Source of the DNA: Gossypium raimondii
Lineage: Eukaryota; Streptophyta; Magnoliopsida; Malvales; Malvaceae
Reading direction: 5' to 3'
Assembly (NCBI RefSeq): GCF_025698545.1
Contig: NC_068569.1
Coordinates: 8,990,001-9,054,000, forward strand
Length of the DNA: 64,000 bases
Numbering within the stretch: the stretch's first letter is position 1; every line of letters starts with the position of its first letter. The notes under the pieces are model-generated. The model was not told the DNA's origin. It searched no databases and worked only from the letters and a program-made list of their open reading frames with translations. Made by a program: the position numbers and the translations under genes. This document shows, piece by piece, positions 13,740 to 27,435 of the stretch.

Positions 13740-13890
13740 TTTAGTTGATTGAGCCTTAGCTCAAATTGCATGGATATTATTGCTAATGCAGGAAGATATA
13801 GGTTCGAGTGTGCTGAATCGCATTATCCTCTTATTTATGAGTTGGGGAGAGGCTATAGATAGTTTTAGACAAAAAAAAATTTAATTGATT
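13740..13890 (+). mobile_element. SINE with tRNA-like promoter, poly(A) tail and target-site duplication
   Basis: The body is about 13751-13879. It starts with a tRNA-like A box (TAGCTCAAATTG near 13757). A B box (GGTTCGAGT, 13801-13809) follows at a tRNA-like distance. It ends in a short A run (13871-13879). The flanks TTTAGTTGATT (13740-13750) and TTTAATTGATT (13880-13890) form an 11-bp target-site duplication with one mismatch. This is the standard anatomy of a plant SINE, a non-autonomous retroposon moved by LINE proteins. Confidence 0.8.
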
Positions 13891-16260
13891 TCTCAAAATT
13901 TTAAAACCAAATTTATCCCATCGATTAAATTATAAGCTTTTTTCTTCAATTCTTTTTGGTTTATTCTATGCAATCTATTAGAAATAAAAACGTATTTCAA
14001 ATGAACTTATTATGCATTACTTAGTTCATAAAAGAAATTTATTGCACCGCGAAAATTAACCGTATTTCTAATAAATTATTAATTAGTATTTATTTTTTAG
14101 GTGAGTTGTTTTTTAAAGGGTAATATTTTAGGGCTGCTTACTTTGAATTATTGTAACTTTAATCTAATTTCTATGTTACTTAAATTCAATGAGAGTGTGT
14201 GCCTTAGTAGAGGTTGGATGTTGGATTTTTGGATATCCAAATTTTACTCTTACCATGCTTAACTGAGCACCCACATACTAAAGCTTTTCCTTATATTTTT
14301 AAAAATTGCAATACTGCCTCTTAATTTTTTTTTGCAGACTGCAAACCAACCTTTCCATACAAAGAAAAACAATCAAAAGATTATTTTGGAAATTAAAGAA
14401 ATGATTTTGGTTGATGAAAAACTTCATTTTGTTTTTGTTCCAATAAAGCAACCACCTCTTATTTCACATAATTTTCAAAAACTAAACAAGGAAAAAACCA
14501 CCAATCATGTCTTAATTGAAAATCTAGGTATAAAAAGAAAAGGAAAATTATTTTTATTTGAGAGGACCAATTCTTTTATTGTTCGCATATTTTGCTGTCT
14601 CCGTCCCGACAATTTACAAAGCTTACAAAGCTATACTAACATTTCACGTAAATAATTTATAAAGTTGGTAGATAACAATAATTTATTGTTTAGAAAAGTT
14701 TAATGTATGATACATGGTCGTGTGTTTTGTGTGATTTAAGTTTTAATTGGTACATATGGTCAAAGTTTGTTATACAGTCTGAAGGCACGATCATGTGACT
14801 TCACTTATACGATTTCTGTCCTTACATACCATGTGACAACACGATTGTGTGATCCTTGTTTTGTATTTTTTTTCTTTTTTTGAATTGTTTCAAACGAGTC
14901 ATTGCTTCGTTTTAAACTATTTTAGAGCTTCCCTGAATTCGTTTTAAACTCGATAATATACGAATATCATGTTTTTTTATTATAAGTCTGATGATCACTG
15001 ATCGTTTTGGGAAACTTTACATTGATATAGCATGATTTTATTTATTATGCGTGATAGCATCTCGTAACCCTAATTCGGCGACAGAAACATACGAATGATA
15101 GTTGTATTATATAAAGACTTTTTTTTTGTACGTCTTATAAATACATAAAAGCATAACTTTATGTTATGTAAAATTATTTTGTAAAATAATATAATCTTAT
15201 AAAATAATATTTCATTAAAAAAATATGTCCTTATGGTATATATCTCGGATGCGCCTATCAAAATTAATAATTTTAATTTTTTATTTATTTCGTAGAGGAT
15301 TGCTATTGCGCAACATATCAATGAATCAAGGTACAACATCTTTATTTTTATGGTTACTTAACATTAATATATTCTTATATGGTTGATGTTTGTTTTTACA
15401 AGGTTAAAAAAATTGTGGGTGAAGCTATAAATCTGAAATGGGAGGGAGCCATCCAAGTTTCTCAATTACTTGAAAATGGGTCCTACAAATAATTATTCTG
15501 TCTTGCTGACTAGACTTCTAGCAATAATATAAAATAAAAGGTATGGTTATAGTTATGTAATTTCATTTGTGTGATTTTATTATTATTTGGTCGAGTTAGG
15601 TTAAAATTTAGTTAATTTTTAAAACTATTTCCATATCATCAACAAACAGTGTTGTCAAATTGAGTTTAATAATAAGCTTATAAAAGAGCTGAGGGATTAA
15701 GATTTACATAAAACAAAATGAAATAATGTGGCTGGTTGAATTGAATTATTAAGGTAAAGAATAATAGGTATTATTGATGTTGATGATGCAAGTCGTCTGT
15801 CCCCACTCCCCACTCAACTAATTATGTGGTTTTCAAACAAAGCAAAACATAAATCAACATTGGGTTAGTTTATAAAAGCTTGGTTTTAGAAGAATTTTGA
15901 GTTGGTTAAAACAGACATGCGATTTAGGAATTTATTAAATTATGACCATTTCTCGTGTGAATAGTATATGTAATAAATATATTTATTAATTTTCTTTATA
16001 AAAATAAATCATTTTCTATTGGAATGGTAAAGTTAAATATTTAAAATTTATTCTGTCATGACCGATTGAATTTTAGCTCTAGACATTATATAAAAATAGC
16101 AGATGTTATAAAACGTATAATGAGATTAATGTTTTAAAAATTCATTGTGTCATGAGTTTGAAATCTCATCATAATTGAGTTTTATTGATTTTATATAAAA
16201 ATAAGACAAAAGCATCCTTATAATAATACAAGTAAATTTCCAATTAAATTGTTGCTCCGT
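13891..16260. other. AT-rich intergenic DNA
   Basis: No gene is supported. Open frames at 14332-14655 and 15070-15339 are Lys/Ile/Phe-rich translations of AT-rich DNA without domains or splice context. Confidence 0.5.
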
Positions 16261-16395
16261 TGGCTTTTTTTTTTTTGTGAACTCCAAGAGGGTAAAGCCA
16301 TAACAACAACGAGACTAACGCAACTCGTACCTAAGCTACACTTGAGGCGATGAACATCCTGACCATTAACTTAATGAGATACTTCAATATAAGTA
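16261..16395 (-). mobile_element. Possible retroposon tail (SINE-like) on the minus strand
   Basis: A T-run at 16267-16276 is followed by ~110 bp of unusually GC-balanced sequence with no coding potential. Read on the minus strand it is a short unique body ending in a poly(A) tract, as in a SINE. No A/B boxes or duplications are clear, so the call is tentative. Confidence 0.25.
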
Positions 16396-18999
16396 TAGAT
16401 AACTTCCTTTGTATATTGAAAGGTTTTTTTTTTTTTTTGATAATTCTCTACCAACTAAATTAAGAACTTAAATGCAAGTAAAATTAAATGTTTGACTTTA
16501 TTGTGGAAAAAAGGACAATATGTAGTAAAAGTTTAAAAATATAATTCAATTTATTTTCTAAAGATGTCAGGTTAATTGATCGAATTAATTGAAATATTCG
16601 ATTCAATTAACGATTAAATAATTAAAATTTTAATTAATTCGAATAATACTAATTCAATTCGATTAACTGTTTAAATACTACTACCAAGAATAACCACTAG
16701 GCTTTTAACAAAGGGAAAACAATATATATATACTGCATTATGATTTAAGAGAGGGCAAAAGGAGACGATCCCAATCCCAATCCCAATAGGCAAAGGAGAA
16801 TAAAAAGATTGGTTGTTTAGCCAATGAATGGGCAGAACAGGAATCAACTACCACCACTAGAATTAGCATGTCACAATCTTTAATCTATTTTTGTGGTGAT
16901 TAAGAGGATGTGTCACAATCCTTTTTTAGTCTTTCTCACCATATATTTTTAGTAATCATCTCCACTTTGTTTCCCAACCTGTTTTAAGCAACCCTGACAT
17001 CATTCAAAGGACCCACACTTGAGGGCCCCATATTTATTCAATCGTTTTGGCAAGGAGTAATTTATTTGAGCACTAGTATTCTGTTTGTCTGATATTTATA
17101 AGGACATACAACAAGAATTGCAGATTGAATCGTGCGCCTAGATTCTTAGTATATATATTTATTTATTGACTAGTCAGGTAACAACGGAATAAGATGTTGG
17201 TTTGATGAAAACAGAGGGAGGACGAAGGTAGGAAGGACTTTTTGGTATTATGAAGATAGTTCAGAAGTGTAATGTGAGAAGTCTTAGAGAATAAATTTAT
17301 TTGCGACTTTTTTTAACGGGGGATAAACTTAGTTACATGTCTGATGTAAATAATAGTGATGTGACATTTTAAGATATATATATTAGAATGATCAGCAATT
17401 AATTATTTTGAATCTTCATGTGGTCTTAGCAAAAATTTATAATTCTAAAATTTGTCAAGTTGTGATTTATTAACCAATCAGTGATTCATTAACTAGTTGT
17501 AGGTTCAAGACATCATTGGTTTAATTGGAAGACACATGTGCAGTTTTTTTTATGAGTGTTGTTTGAGGTTTGCAAAGCTCGCTATCCAGCAATATATATA
17601 TTATAGCAGCTCCTTTGCTAATGGACATTGCCTTCAAAGGCCAAACCAGATGAAACAAACTACTGTTTGATATTAAAATAACTTGGCAACTTGCTAGATA
17701 AAACCAATGACGGATAATTGCAATGCTAAACTTGAGAAATGATTAGTATTGTTTCATTAATTAATATTAATTTAAAGGTAAAGGGATGGCCTACTACTTT
17801 ATCTTTAATTATACGACGTTCTAAGTTACTATTTTACTCTGGCTGTCCCTTATTATTGTTGCAATGGAACGTTTGGGGAGGGAGAAATGAAGGTTTAGCA
17901 AATCCCATCCGAAACTCTACTCAATGTAAAACAATCTAAATAAGTTTTGGTATGTCTTTTTTGTCCATCTTCTTCTACCCATTTTTTTAAATACTTTCTA
18001 TATGTTGGTTCTGAATCTCAGGGACTTGGTATTTCTGGGTTTTTTTTTTTTGGGGGGGGTGGGGAATTTCCTCGGCTCTGAGTCTGGGTGGGTTTTCTTT
18101 GGTATCTGGGATTTCAATGACTTACCAAAAGGTGGTGTGTGGTTTATAAGTCTTCCTTTTGTTTTATAAGCATTGTTCAATGTTATCTTTTACCCTTTTC
18201 TGTTACCAGCTTTGTGGTTTAGTGTTACATGGCGACTGGTCGCTGATTATGCACAGGGAATTGCTTGTACAATTATAGCCTACCAGCTACTTTTATTTGT
18301 GTCTTGATGGTCTAGTTGTGTTTAAGCATTCAAACAACCGTCTAAGCAATGTTCTTTTCAAAATTGACCCCAAGAACCTTTTACTGAAATCTGGGGTTTG
18401 AAACAGAAGGTTCATATTCCTTAAGGGGCTTATATGGTCGTTTAACCTTATGAAAGTATGGTAATTGGCAACCAGAGATGTAAGTGAACTCACAGGCCAC
18501 CTATTTTTTCTTACTTTAATTAGCATTTATTGAAGGGAGTGGTGCTTATAAGTTTGCGATTATGGTGAGTTCAATTGATATTAGACAGCAAATGTTTTGC
18601 TTTCCTTGTGGCTGTTATGCTGATTGCTTAACTTTTGTTCTGTTTTACAGGTCCTTTTCTGGGAAGACATTGTTTATTGTCTTAAAAATACTTTGATCTC
18701 AATGTCGGTGGGTTGATTTGATACTTATTTCTTTCCACTTTAAATTGATCAGCGCAACAGATTCAGGTTTGAAGATTTGATTATCTGAAGAATGTAACTT
18801 TGGTGATAACAGAGTGCAGTCCTTTCAATTTCATAGACATGCACTGTATCTGACTATTCTGGTGGACATTTATTCAACTTAGCTATAAGCTTAATCTTGA
18901 AATAGCCTTGAGGTTCAATCACTGAACTGCTATCTAAGATCTCTGATTCTCATTGTTGACTTCTACATTTCTACAATATTTTGGTACCTGTCCATTAAG
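16396..18999. other. Intergenic DNA and 5' leader of the MYB-CC gene
   Basis: 16.4-17.9 kb is AT-rich without a supported gene. From about 17.95 kb base composition becomes more gene-like (T-rich tracts, GTTACCAG and TTTACAG acceptor-like sites near 18209 and 18650). This suggests one or more non-coding leader exons and introns of the downstream plus-strand transcription factor. The open frame at 17998-18180 on the minus strand comes from a poly-T/poly-G tract and is rejected. Confidence 0.4.
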
Positions 19000-19006
19000 G
19001 AACAAG

Positions 19007-21380
19007 ATGAAGGTTGGGATATCATCCAAGACCATAAATCACCCTAGCTTTGTATCTGTTACACAGAGCGATCCTAGCAAGGGAATTGGAGAATCATATC
19101 CCATTGCAGTATCCCCAATTCATAATTTTCCAAGTAGGGACTTAGAAGGTCCATCTTGGTTGACCGGTGAATGTTCATCTCTATTTCCACTTAAAAAGAA
19201 TGAGCTAAACTCTGGACCAAGTAGCCCCAGTTCTCCAAGTTCTCATGCTAAGGGCGCTTTTTCACATTCTTCTGTGTTCTGTACCAGTTTATATTTGTCA
19301 TCTTCGTCTACATCAGAAACTCAGCGACAGCTTGGAAATTTCCCATTTCTTCCACATCCTCCTACATGCCACCAGTTCATTTCTGCTGTTGATTCATCGA
19401 AATCTCCCGTGGTTTTTACTGAGGATTTGTGCAATCCATATGATGTGGACCACTCAGAAGTCATAATGAAGGACTTCCATAAATTTCCAGGAGATGCTCG
19501 CGATGATGGTTGCTTTCATGGTATGCATTGTGAAAGGGATAATTTCATCCTCACTGAGCAAGTAGAACTACATTTCTTGTCTGATGAACTTGACATTGCT
19601 ATCAATGACCATGGAGAAAATCCCAGAGTTGAGGTAAGTTGTGGCTATCATTGAATTACAGTTTCATAATATCCTATTGTTGATAATAAGTATATTTATG
19701 GGTGAGTGAGATACGATATTTGAAGTGAAACCTGAGACTGAAGACATGAGAAGAGCAAAATGATAAGAAAAGGGGTCAGTTTACTCTTATTCTCACCCTT
19801 TCTTGCTTTAACTACCGGTTCACATTTAGGAAATATGTGAATCACCTCAACCTTCATCAAAGCCAACTGTAGGGTTGACATGCAACCGAAATTCGGCTTC
19901 TGCGACGCCATCTATGAGTGCTGCTGTAAGTCCTGCTCTGTCCGGACCGGCAGCTGTTCACAAGCCGAGAATGAGATGGACTCCTGAGCTGCACGAGTGC
20001 TTTGTAGAGGCTGTCAGCAAGCTTGATGGGCCTGAAAGTAAGTAGGTTATGCTATCTACTCTAGGAATTAACTTGTGCTAGTTCTTTCTTCTGGTCAATT
20101 CAGTCGAATGAAAATAATTCAACACACATTTCCATAATAAAACTCAATATTTTTATAAAATAAGCTATTTGTATTACACAAAGAAAGAAATAGGAAAAGC
20201 TGATTATATTGTACATGATGCAGAGGCAACTCCAAAGGGTGTGCTAAAGCTTATGAATGTTGAAGGTTTGACTATCTACCACGTGAAGAGCCACTTACAA
20301 GTACTTGAGTAATTCTATAATATGAATGAAGCATATATTCTTTGTTATGTACTACAGATATTGATCTTACATCTTTATTATCTACGTCTTACCTTTACAG
20401 AAATATCGACTTGCCAAATATATGCCTGAGAAGAAAGAAGGTAATAGATTCTTTATAAAAAATAACTTGTTTGTGTGTGTGTGTGTGTGTTTGTAAAACT
20501 AATATTTCAAGAAATATTGATGACTACTTCAATATTTTCATTTTTACTATTCTTGTGCAGCTCCTAGACCATATTTGAAATGCTGATATTTAACCTCATG
20601 TTTCAAAAATCCATTGACATGTTTCTGTCTATTTGAACATCCAGAGAAGAAGACTTGGAGCTCTGGAGAAAAGAAAGCAGCTTTAAGCATTGGTGAGAGT
20701 GATGGAAAGAAAAATGGGTAACTGTTGTTTCATTTCTCTAAATGTATTTCTACTTTCTCATTTATTTACAAGAATGCGGGTAAAATGTTTGTTCACCTTT
20801 TTGGTTCTAGGGGCATGCATATCACTGAAGCTCTGCAAATGCAGATTGAAGTGCAGAAACAATTACATGAACAGCTTGAGGTATTTATTATGTTCATAGA
20901 GCCAGAGCATTGTGAAATTTTTAATGATTGTTTTATATAAGTAGAAATTATAAGCTAATAGATAACCGGTCCCATACATGCATTCTGAGTCGTGCTATTT
21001 CTATATCCAATGCACAGCTACAAAGGTTGCTTCAGTTACGCATAGAAGAACAGGCAAGGTATTTGCAGAAGATTTTGGAAGAACAACAGAAAGCTGGCAG
21101 TGCCTTAATTCCTACACTAAGCTTGTCAGCACCAACCGATCCTCCGAGCCAAAACTCAGAATTGCAGCAGCCTTCTTCTCCATCTGCTGTTGTCTCAGCT
21201 TCCCAACACTCTGAATCTAAAACCGAATCATCATCAGCATCATCTCTACCATCAAAGCATAAAGCTAACGGTGTCGGTGTCAATGAATGTAAAACTGAAT
21301 CAAGTCTGAAAAGGTTCCGCTTCGAGGACAAGCCAGAGTCGGCCATAGACGAGGCTGTGGTGGAAAATCCTGTGCAATAA
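19007..21380 (+). CDS. MYB-CC transcription factor, PHR1-LIKE family
   Basis: Plus-strand coding exons: 19007-19633, 19830-20037, 20224-20300, 20401-20440, 20645-20717, 20811-20880, 21018-21380. Phases are consistent and give 485 residues. The single GARP/MYB-type DNA-binding domain spans about residues 255-312 ([16 protein letters not shown], then the diagnostic SHLQKYR). The MYB-CC coiled coil follows at about 343-395 ([17 protein letters not shown] then [20 protein letters not shown]). The tail is Ser/Gln-rich. PHR1-type proteins bind P1BS elements as dimers and drive phosphate-starvation responses; whether this copy does so is family inference. The ATG at 19007 is the first in a frame that is open from 18953 and leads into the conserved N-terminal region. 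The intron after exon 4 has a (GT)n tract. No defects are seen. Confidence 0.93.
20472..20490. repeat. (GT)n microsatellite in a MYB-CC intron
   Basis: A pure GT dinucleotide run lies inside the intron between 20441 and 20644. It is likely length-polymorphic. Confidence 0.85.
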
Positions 21381-23196
21381 CAGCTTCACCCAACTCAACT
21401 CATGATTTCCTTTTATTGCATCAGATTCTAAATCACCCCAACTTTTGTATACGCATTAATTTAGTGTAAAAGTTATTGAATTTAGATTTGCTTCATTTGT
21501 ATGCATGATATTATTACATTTTATATTTATTTAAGTCTGGTTTAATTTAAAATAGTGACCTAAAATTTTGTTTAAATTAATTCATATTTGTAAATTATTA
21601 ATTCAAGTTCATTTATTAAAATCTTATTTATACCTAATTTAATGTTTACATTCTAATATTTATATTATTATATATTTAATTTTATAGTATAAATTACATA
21701 ATATACAATATTATATTATAAATTTTAAAAATTGGGTGACTCATATTTTAAATGAGTTTGGTTTTTTTTTTGTCAAATCTCATTTTTTAAGCCTAATATT
21801 TTTTTCGAACTCTTTTAAATTTTAAATGAGTCTTCCAAATTCAATGGATGCCAGACTCTTAAATAAGTCTACTCTAAGCCTGCTCGTGAGTCAAACTAGG
21901 CCGGGTCTATGTAGAATTTTAAGCTCACTATTTAGACCTTGGTCTGGCTTAATCCAACCATCGGTTAAATCGATTAAATGAATTATAATCGAAAAATGCT
22001 CTCCCCTATGCACAAGGGAAACAATCCTTATAATGAAATTTAGTGACCATTAATATTTTTCTTTGTAATATTTGTAATTAATAACATATAAATATTATTT
22101 TTGGTCTTAATTTATATTACTCATAATATAAACTTTTAATAAAACTAAAAAATCACTTAAAATTGAAAATTTAGAGCATTGACTCCTTTTTGAATTATAA
22201 ACTTTTAATCATAGTTTTTAAATTTAAAATTATATTAATGATCAAACATTGAATAAATTGTACAAAATTTTATTAAATAAAATAATACATTTTAATAAAT
22301 ACACTCGAATATAATTAAACTGTGCATTTCAAGAATAAAAATTAGTAATGAATTATTTTGAATATACTTGATTTCATTAATTTATTTATAGTAAATAATT
22401 AGTTTCATTCTTATATTTAAATTTACCATTAATTATTTGTGCTTAAAATCAAACTTAAATTAATAATTTTTTTATTTCTAGTTAAAAATTGAATTAAACC
22501 TACAAATCGCCAAGAGAAAGTGTGGGTCCCATTCATTGGTCCACGCATGGATTCCTTGGCAATTGACCCACTATAAGAAAAATAAATCAATCACACAAAT
22601 GACAAGACTCGGAAAGTACTATCAAAGTTACTCCCTGCGCTTCTTTCTTGTGCTTTGTTTTTCCAGCAACTCTTCTTCCCCCTTGAAACTCCAAAGTCAT
22701 TGGTAGGGTGAGTTTTGATTGCCGGTACGGTGTATTTAGCTTATTTTTTATCTTATATTATAATATTTAATTTTATCGTTATCGCTATTTTTACACTAAC
22801 TGCAAATAAATGTACCACCCATCCAAACTCACCATTAAACTTCACTTCTCCCTCAAAGGTATCTCCCTTTCATGTCTAACATTTTTTTTTTACTTTGTTT
22901 GTCTTATGATAACAAAATAGTCTGTGCCATTGTTATATACACCTGAAATTAAGGATTTATCTTTTTTTTTTCATTTCAGATTTATGGGGTTTTCTTTCAT
23001 GAATTCTTTCTTTGTTTGTCGGTGCTTTATGTTTGTTTTGATGGCTTCAACTCAAAACTCAAAAGTCTTTTATATTCAATTTGATTTATTTTTATTTTTA
23101 TTTTTTAAACGTTCTTTTTTTTTTTCATTATGTTTTTTATAATGTCTATGTTCCAGTCAAATACACTTTTACATTTCATATATTACCCTTCAATTA
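21381..23196. other. 3' flank of the MYB-CC gene and spacer with decayed repeat sequence
   Basis: AT-rich. Around 21730-21990 there are fragments in the style of GC-poor hAT or LTR relics (GAGTCAAACTAGGCCGGGTC, AATGAGT repeats) without defined ends. From about 22.5 to 23.2 kb composition rises and resembles the promoter or leader of the pseudogene that follows. An open frame at 22924-23142 is Phe-rich and unsupported. Confidence 0.4.
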
Positions 23197-23343
23197 TGAT
23201 GGATTGTTGTGGCTCAAGAATTAAATCCTAATTTTGGTTGGTCGTTTTTGTTACCTTGGCATCCAAAGATTGGTCAAAGTGCTGAACAGATTACTTGGGT
23301 GAATCCAGGTTCAAACTTGCAGTGTGGCTTTGAAATAAATAAG

Positions 23344-25545
23344 ATGGCATCAAGTGAAGTCTTCATCAATGTTCGTGATCATGGTAAAACTGTGGACGTA
23401 AAAAAGCAGAGAATCAAATGCAATTACTGTGACAAAGAGATGAGTGGGTTTTCCCGTCTCAAGTACCACTTGGGAGGTGTACGTGGGAATGTCCTCCCTT
23501 GCGAAAAGGTTCCCCAAGATGTCAAGAAGCTGTTCAGAGACATGGTACAAGGGAGAGAGCATCTCCACAACGATGCTCCTTATCTGTATCGACAACCTTT
23601 TCCACAGAAGCGGAACGGATGTCCCCATAACAATGTTGCCAAGAAAACCAGGCATCAAAGTTCTGAATCTTCTGGTGACGAGAGTAGAGAATATGATAAT
23701 ACAGATTCTATGTCTGAAGATGATTTAGAAGATTCAGTAGCTTCCTGCAAAAGGATGGTTTCACAAAGTGCTGCTGTTATCGGTGATCCGAACCAAGAAT
23801 CGGGTAAGCAAAACAAGAGATGCATTGGTAGATTTTTCTTTGAAACAGGTACCGATTTTAAGCTTGTGAACTCACTAAGCTTCCAAAGGTTGATGAATGA
23901 TATTCGCGGTCCGGGTCAGGCAGAGTATAAGATCCCCGATTGTCTGGAACTGAAAGGGTGGATTCTCAAGGATGAAGTGAAGGAAATCCAAGAATATATG
24001 CGGAAGATAAGGCAGTCATGGGGAAACACTGGATGCAGCATCTTGTTGGATGGATGGATCGACTAACAGGGCGAAACGTTGTTAGTTTTATCGCGGACTG
24101 TCCGGAATGCCCGATTTATCTTCACTCTTGTGATGTTTCAGCTTCGGTTGATGATGTTAACACGCTGCAGTTATTGTTGGATAGGGTTATGTATGAGGTT
24201 GGGGCTGAAAACGTAGTTCAAGTCATTGCCTTTTCTACAACAGGTTGGGTGGGAGATGTTGGAAAGCAGTTCATGGAACGGTGGAAGTCTGTGTTTTGGA
24301 CTGTGAATGCATCTCATTGTATTGAGCTAATGTTGGATGAGGTCGCGAATATGGGTGACGTTCAACGGACATTAGAAAAGGCGAAGACCATCTTGAAGTT
24401 CATCCATGATCATGTGACGGTATTAAACCTTTGGCGAGATTACATGGATGGTCATGATCTTATTAAACCTACCAAGATAAAATCGGCCGTGCCTTTTGTG
24501 ACTCTAGAGAATATTATATCAGAAAACAGAAACATCATGGCGATGTTCACATCATCCGCGTGGAACAACACAACATGGTCTTCTACAGTGGAGGGAAAGA
24601 GGGTAGCGAAGTTGGTAGGCGATGCTTCGTTCTGGAGAGGAGCCGGAATGGTTGTAAAGCTGACACTACCTTTAATACGTGTTCTATGTTTGATGCATGG
24701 GGAGGATAAACCGCAAATGGGATATATATACGAAACCATAGATCAAGTGAAGGAAACAGTTAAAGAGGGATGCAATAGCAGGAAATCTGAGTATATGCCG
24801 TTTTGGAAAGCGATTGATGAGATTTGGGATGGCCATCTCCATAGCCCCCTCCACGCTGCAGGTTACTTTTTTAATCCAAGTTTTTTCTATTTAACTGATT
24901 TCCAAAGTGATTTCGAGGTCGGCTTCGGCCTATTATGTTGTATGGTCCGTATGATTCAAAATCAGACCATTCAAGATAAAATCTTATAACAACTCGATGC
25001 GTATCGACATTGTAAAGGTGCTCTCAGACAGGGAAGTACTGTTCAGCAAAGAACCAACTTGTCTCCTGGTAAAGAGATAACCATTATTCTATCCTCTCTC
25101 ACAATTTCTTTTACATTTTTAGATTGTTTTAAACATAGTTTTGTCACTGCTAATGTGAATCTAGCTATGTGGTGGTCACCTTACGGAGGAGAGTATCCGG
25201 AGTTGCAGCGATTTGCGACGAGAATATTGAGCCAGACTTGTGTAGGTGCTTCAAAATACAGGCTCAACCGAAGTTTAGCGGAGAAGCTGCTGACAAAAGT
25301 AAGGGATCGAACCGAGGAACAACTGTTAAGTGATCTCACATTTGTTCATTACAATCTGCAACTGCAGCAGCAGCACTCTCAGTTGGGTGTACATTGTGGC
25401 TGATGAGATAGGTCCGATGACTGAGTGGATAGTGGACGATACGGCGGAGATCAGGTCCGATAACGGTGATTCGACTTGGAAGGATTTGGAGAGTGCTGTC
25501 AATGGAGAAGGACCTTCGTTTGAAGTTAAGGAAGAGACCAGGTAA
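23344..25545 (+). pseudogene. BED zinc-finger/DUF659 protein of hAT transposase origin, frameshifted
   Basis: The first frame opens with MASSEVFINVRDHGKTVDV and a BED finger (Cys26, Cys29, His42, Cys53; IKCNYC, YHLGG, LPC). An acidic Ser-rich linker and the DUF659 start (CSILLDGW) follow. The frame stops at 24064-24066, but the DUF659 sequence continues at once in another frame (VVSFIADCPE, YLHSCDVSAS), which fits a 1-bp deletion near 24063. hAT landmarks follow: HCIELMLDE and LHAAGYFFNP. A stop at 24987-24989 interrupts the frame before QLDAYRHC. A GT/AG intron (about 25070-25163) precedes the C-terminal dimerisation region (MWWSPYGGEYPELQRF). A second frameshift near 25390 separates SQLGV from VADEIGP. 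With two frameshifts and one stop I call it a pseudogene of a domesticated or transposon hAT gene. The frame is open for 45 codons upstream of 23344, so an earlier exon is possible. No hAT termini are seen nearby. Confidence 0.8.
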
Positions 25546-27159
25546 AAGGGTAAGGCTTTAAGGGAGCCTATGGCAAATACCATTTTGGCAAAGACAAGGG
25601 TTACCATGCATGTCTGTTATTAAACAAACTGACATGAAACCAATCAAAGTAGTTTGTGACGTAAAAGACAGTGATGAATGTCCATGTCAGTAAATGTTCA
25701 ATATAACAAAATTACAAGTTTGACACGTTGATTTTGATGAAAAACCAGTGGTGTGTAAGCTAAGCTGCATTGTTTTGGGTCTCACCATATCTGCATTTGT
25801 AAGGTCCATGAATAAATTATGAATCCCTTCTGTTTTCTTATTTAATACCAACATAAAAGGGAGTATGGAGATCCAAAAATGCAGAAATTTTGACAGATAT
25901 CATGATAGGAATTATTTTAAAGAAAAATATCCATGCAATGGTAAAGCATGTATACTGGTAACTTTAAAAGATATTATTTATTTAAAATGAAATTGTCCAA
26001 GAAAATGCAAATCTATGATAAAATAATCTAAGCTTTACGATACTGCAAATGCTGGCAGAATATATAAACTGGTTTGTTAGTTGATAAATTAACGGTACAT
26101 TTCTTTTCTTTTGGAAAATGATTTATTTTTTTAAAAAGTTAATATTTTCTAGTGTTTGAATGAGTCATGCAAAATATTGTCATTGTTTGATAAATTTCTT
26201 AAAATATTTCTTAAAAGCTGTTTTAATGAAACAAACCTACACTTGAAATTTTCTTATCTTTTCATTGTTTAATTGAATTTATTTTATATCTATAAATTTA
26301 TATTTTACATTATTTTTGCATATATTAAAATATTTTCTTAAATTCAACTTCATTACATCCTTATTTTTTACATAACTACCAAGTGGGTATTTTTTAATTT
26401 TAAAATATGACATCAACAACAATTGAACTTGATTTTAAATTTGAAAAATAGGACTAAATTCTTAAAAATAAAAGTACAAAGACTAAATTACAAATTTGTG
26501 AAGATTACATACACTAAACATATTTTAACATTTATGCTAAAAAATTATTATTAATATATTTATAATTGTAATAAAGATTTGTTATTAAAATATTAATATT
26601 GAATATTTTCAATAATATGTGAAGAATATTATTTAAAATTATTATTAAAATAAAATTGAAATATGAAATAATTTATTAAATTAATAAATTATATTAATAA
26701 ATTATTATATCACTAAATATAAATAATTAATTTTTCATCCACAATATAAAAAAATTATTTCATTTAATAATAAATGAATTAATTCGGTTTCAACACTTTT
26801 AAAATAAATAAACTTGGAGCTCAAATTCTGTGGATGGTATGCCAAAGTAGTACCATAATTCTTCAAATAGTCCTAAACCACCACTAGTAACCTTCAATAT
26901 TCTATATATTAACATCTCTCCAAAATTCTTCAAACATTCCTAAACCACTCTGGATACTTCTTTTAACGAACTCAGCATTCATTTAAAGAAAAGATTTACA
27001 AGCTCAAGTCTCATATGAAAATATAATCCATACAAGACAATATCCAACAAGCTTGAAAATCTTTGGGAGGAAGAGCAAACTTCACTTCAATTAAGCTACC
27101 ATTACCTATAAGGAGAACTCTCACTCGTCTATTGGTGTTCTACTTCAAGGTAGAGAAGC
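25546..27159. other. Spacer with AT-rich repeat fragments
   Basis: About 26095-26240 matches the AAAATATTTT-rich edge sequence also present near 8120-8280 and 48200-48790, a MITE-like fragment. 26.5-26.8 kb is nearly pure A/T. No gene is supported. Confidence 0.45.
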
Positions 27160-27168
27160 CACCATGAT

Positions 27169-27420
27169 GGGTCTTTTACAAAAATATTATAAAAAATAAA
27201 ATTTACCAAAATACTACAAGTTTTTTATTTACAAAATATATAAACTTTTTTATTTACCAAAATATATCAAAAAACCAAAATAAAAAAAACCCGACAAAAA
27301 AATCGATCAAGTGACATCTCATTTGGTCACGCCAATGGTATTAGCGGCACCAAAGGTGCCAAAACCATTATGGCACTAACGGTGCCAATGCCATTAAGCG
27401 CACCAGTTGGTGTTATTTGG
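27169..27420 (+). repeat. Left terminal inverted repeat of the MULE
   Basis: It pairs with 34440-34693 in inverted orientation. The outer ~130 bp is A/T-rich with TTTACCAAAATA repeats. The inner part (27325-27410) has GCCAATGG/GGTGCC palindromic units matching GCCAATGGCATTGGCACC-type units at the right end. MULE terminal repeats usually hold transposase-binding sites and gene promoters. Confidence 0.85.
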
Positions 27421-27435
27421 GGGTCGGTGGTGGGG

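Noticed and set aside
23209-23343. In-frame N-terminal extension of the BED/DUF659 gene
   Set aside because: It has no ATG and a stop lies just upstream. The family-like N terminus begins at the ATG at 23344, although an upstream exon cannot be excluded.
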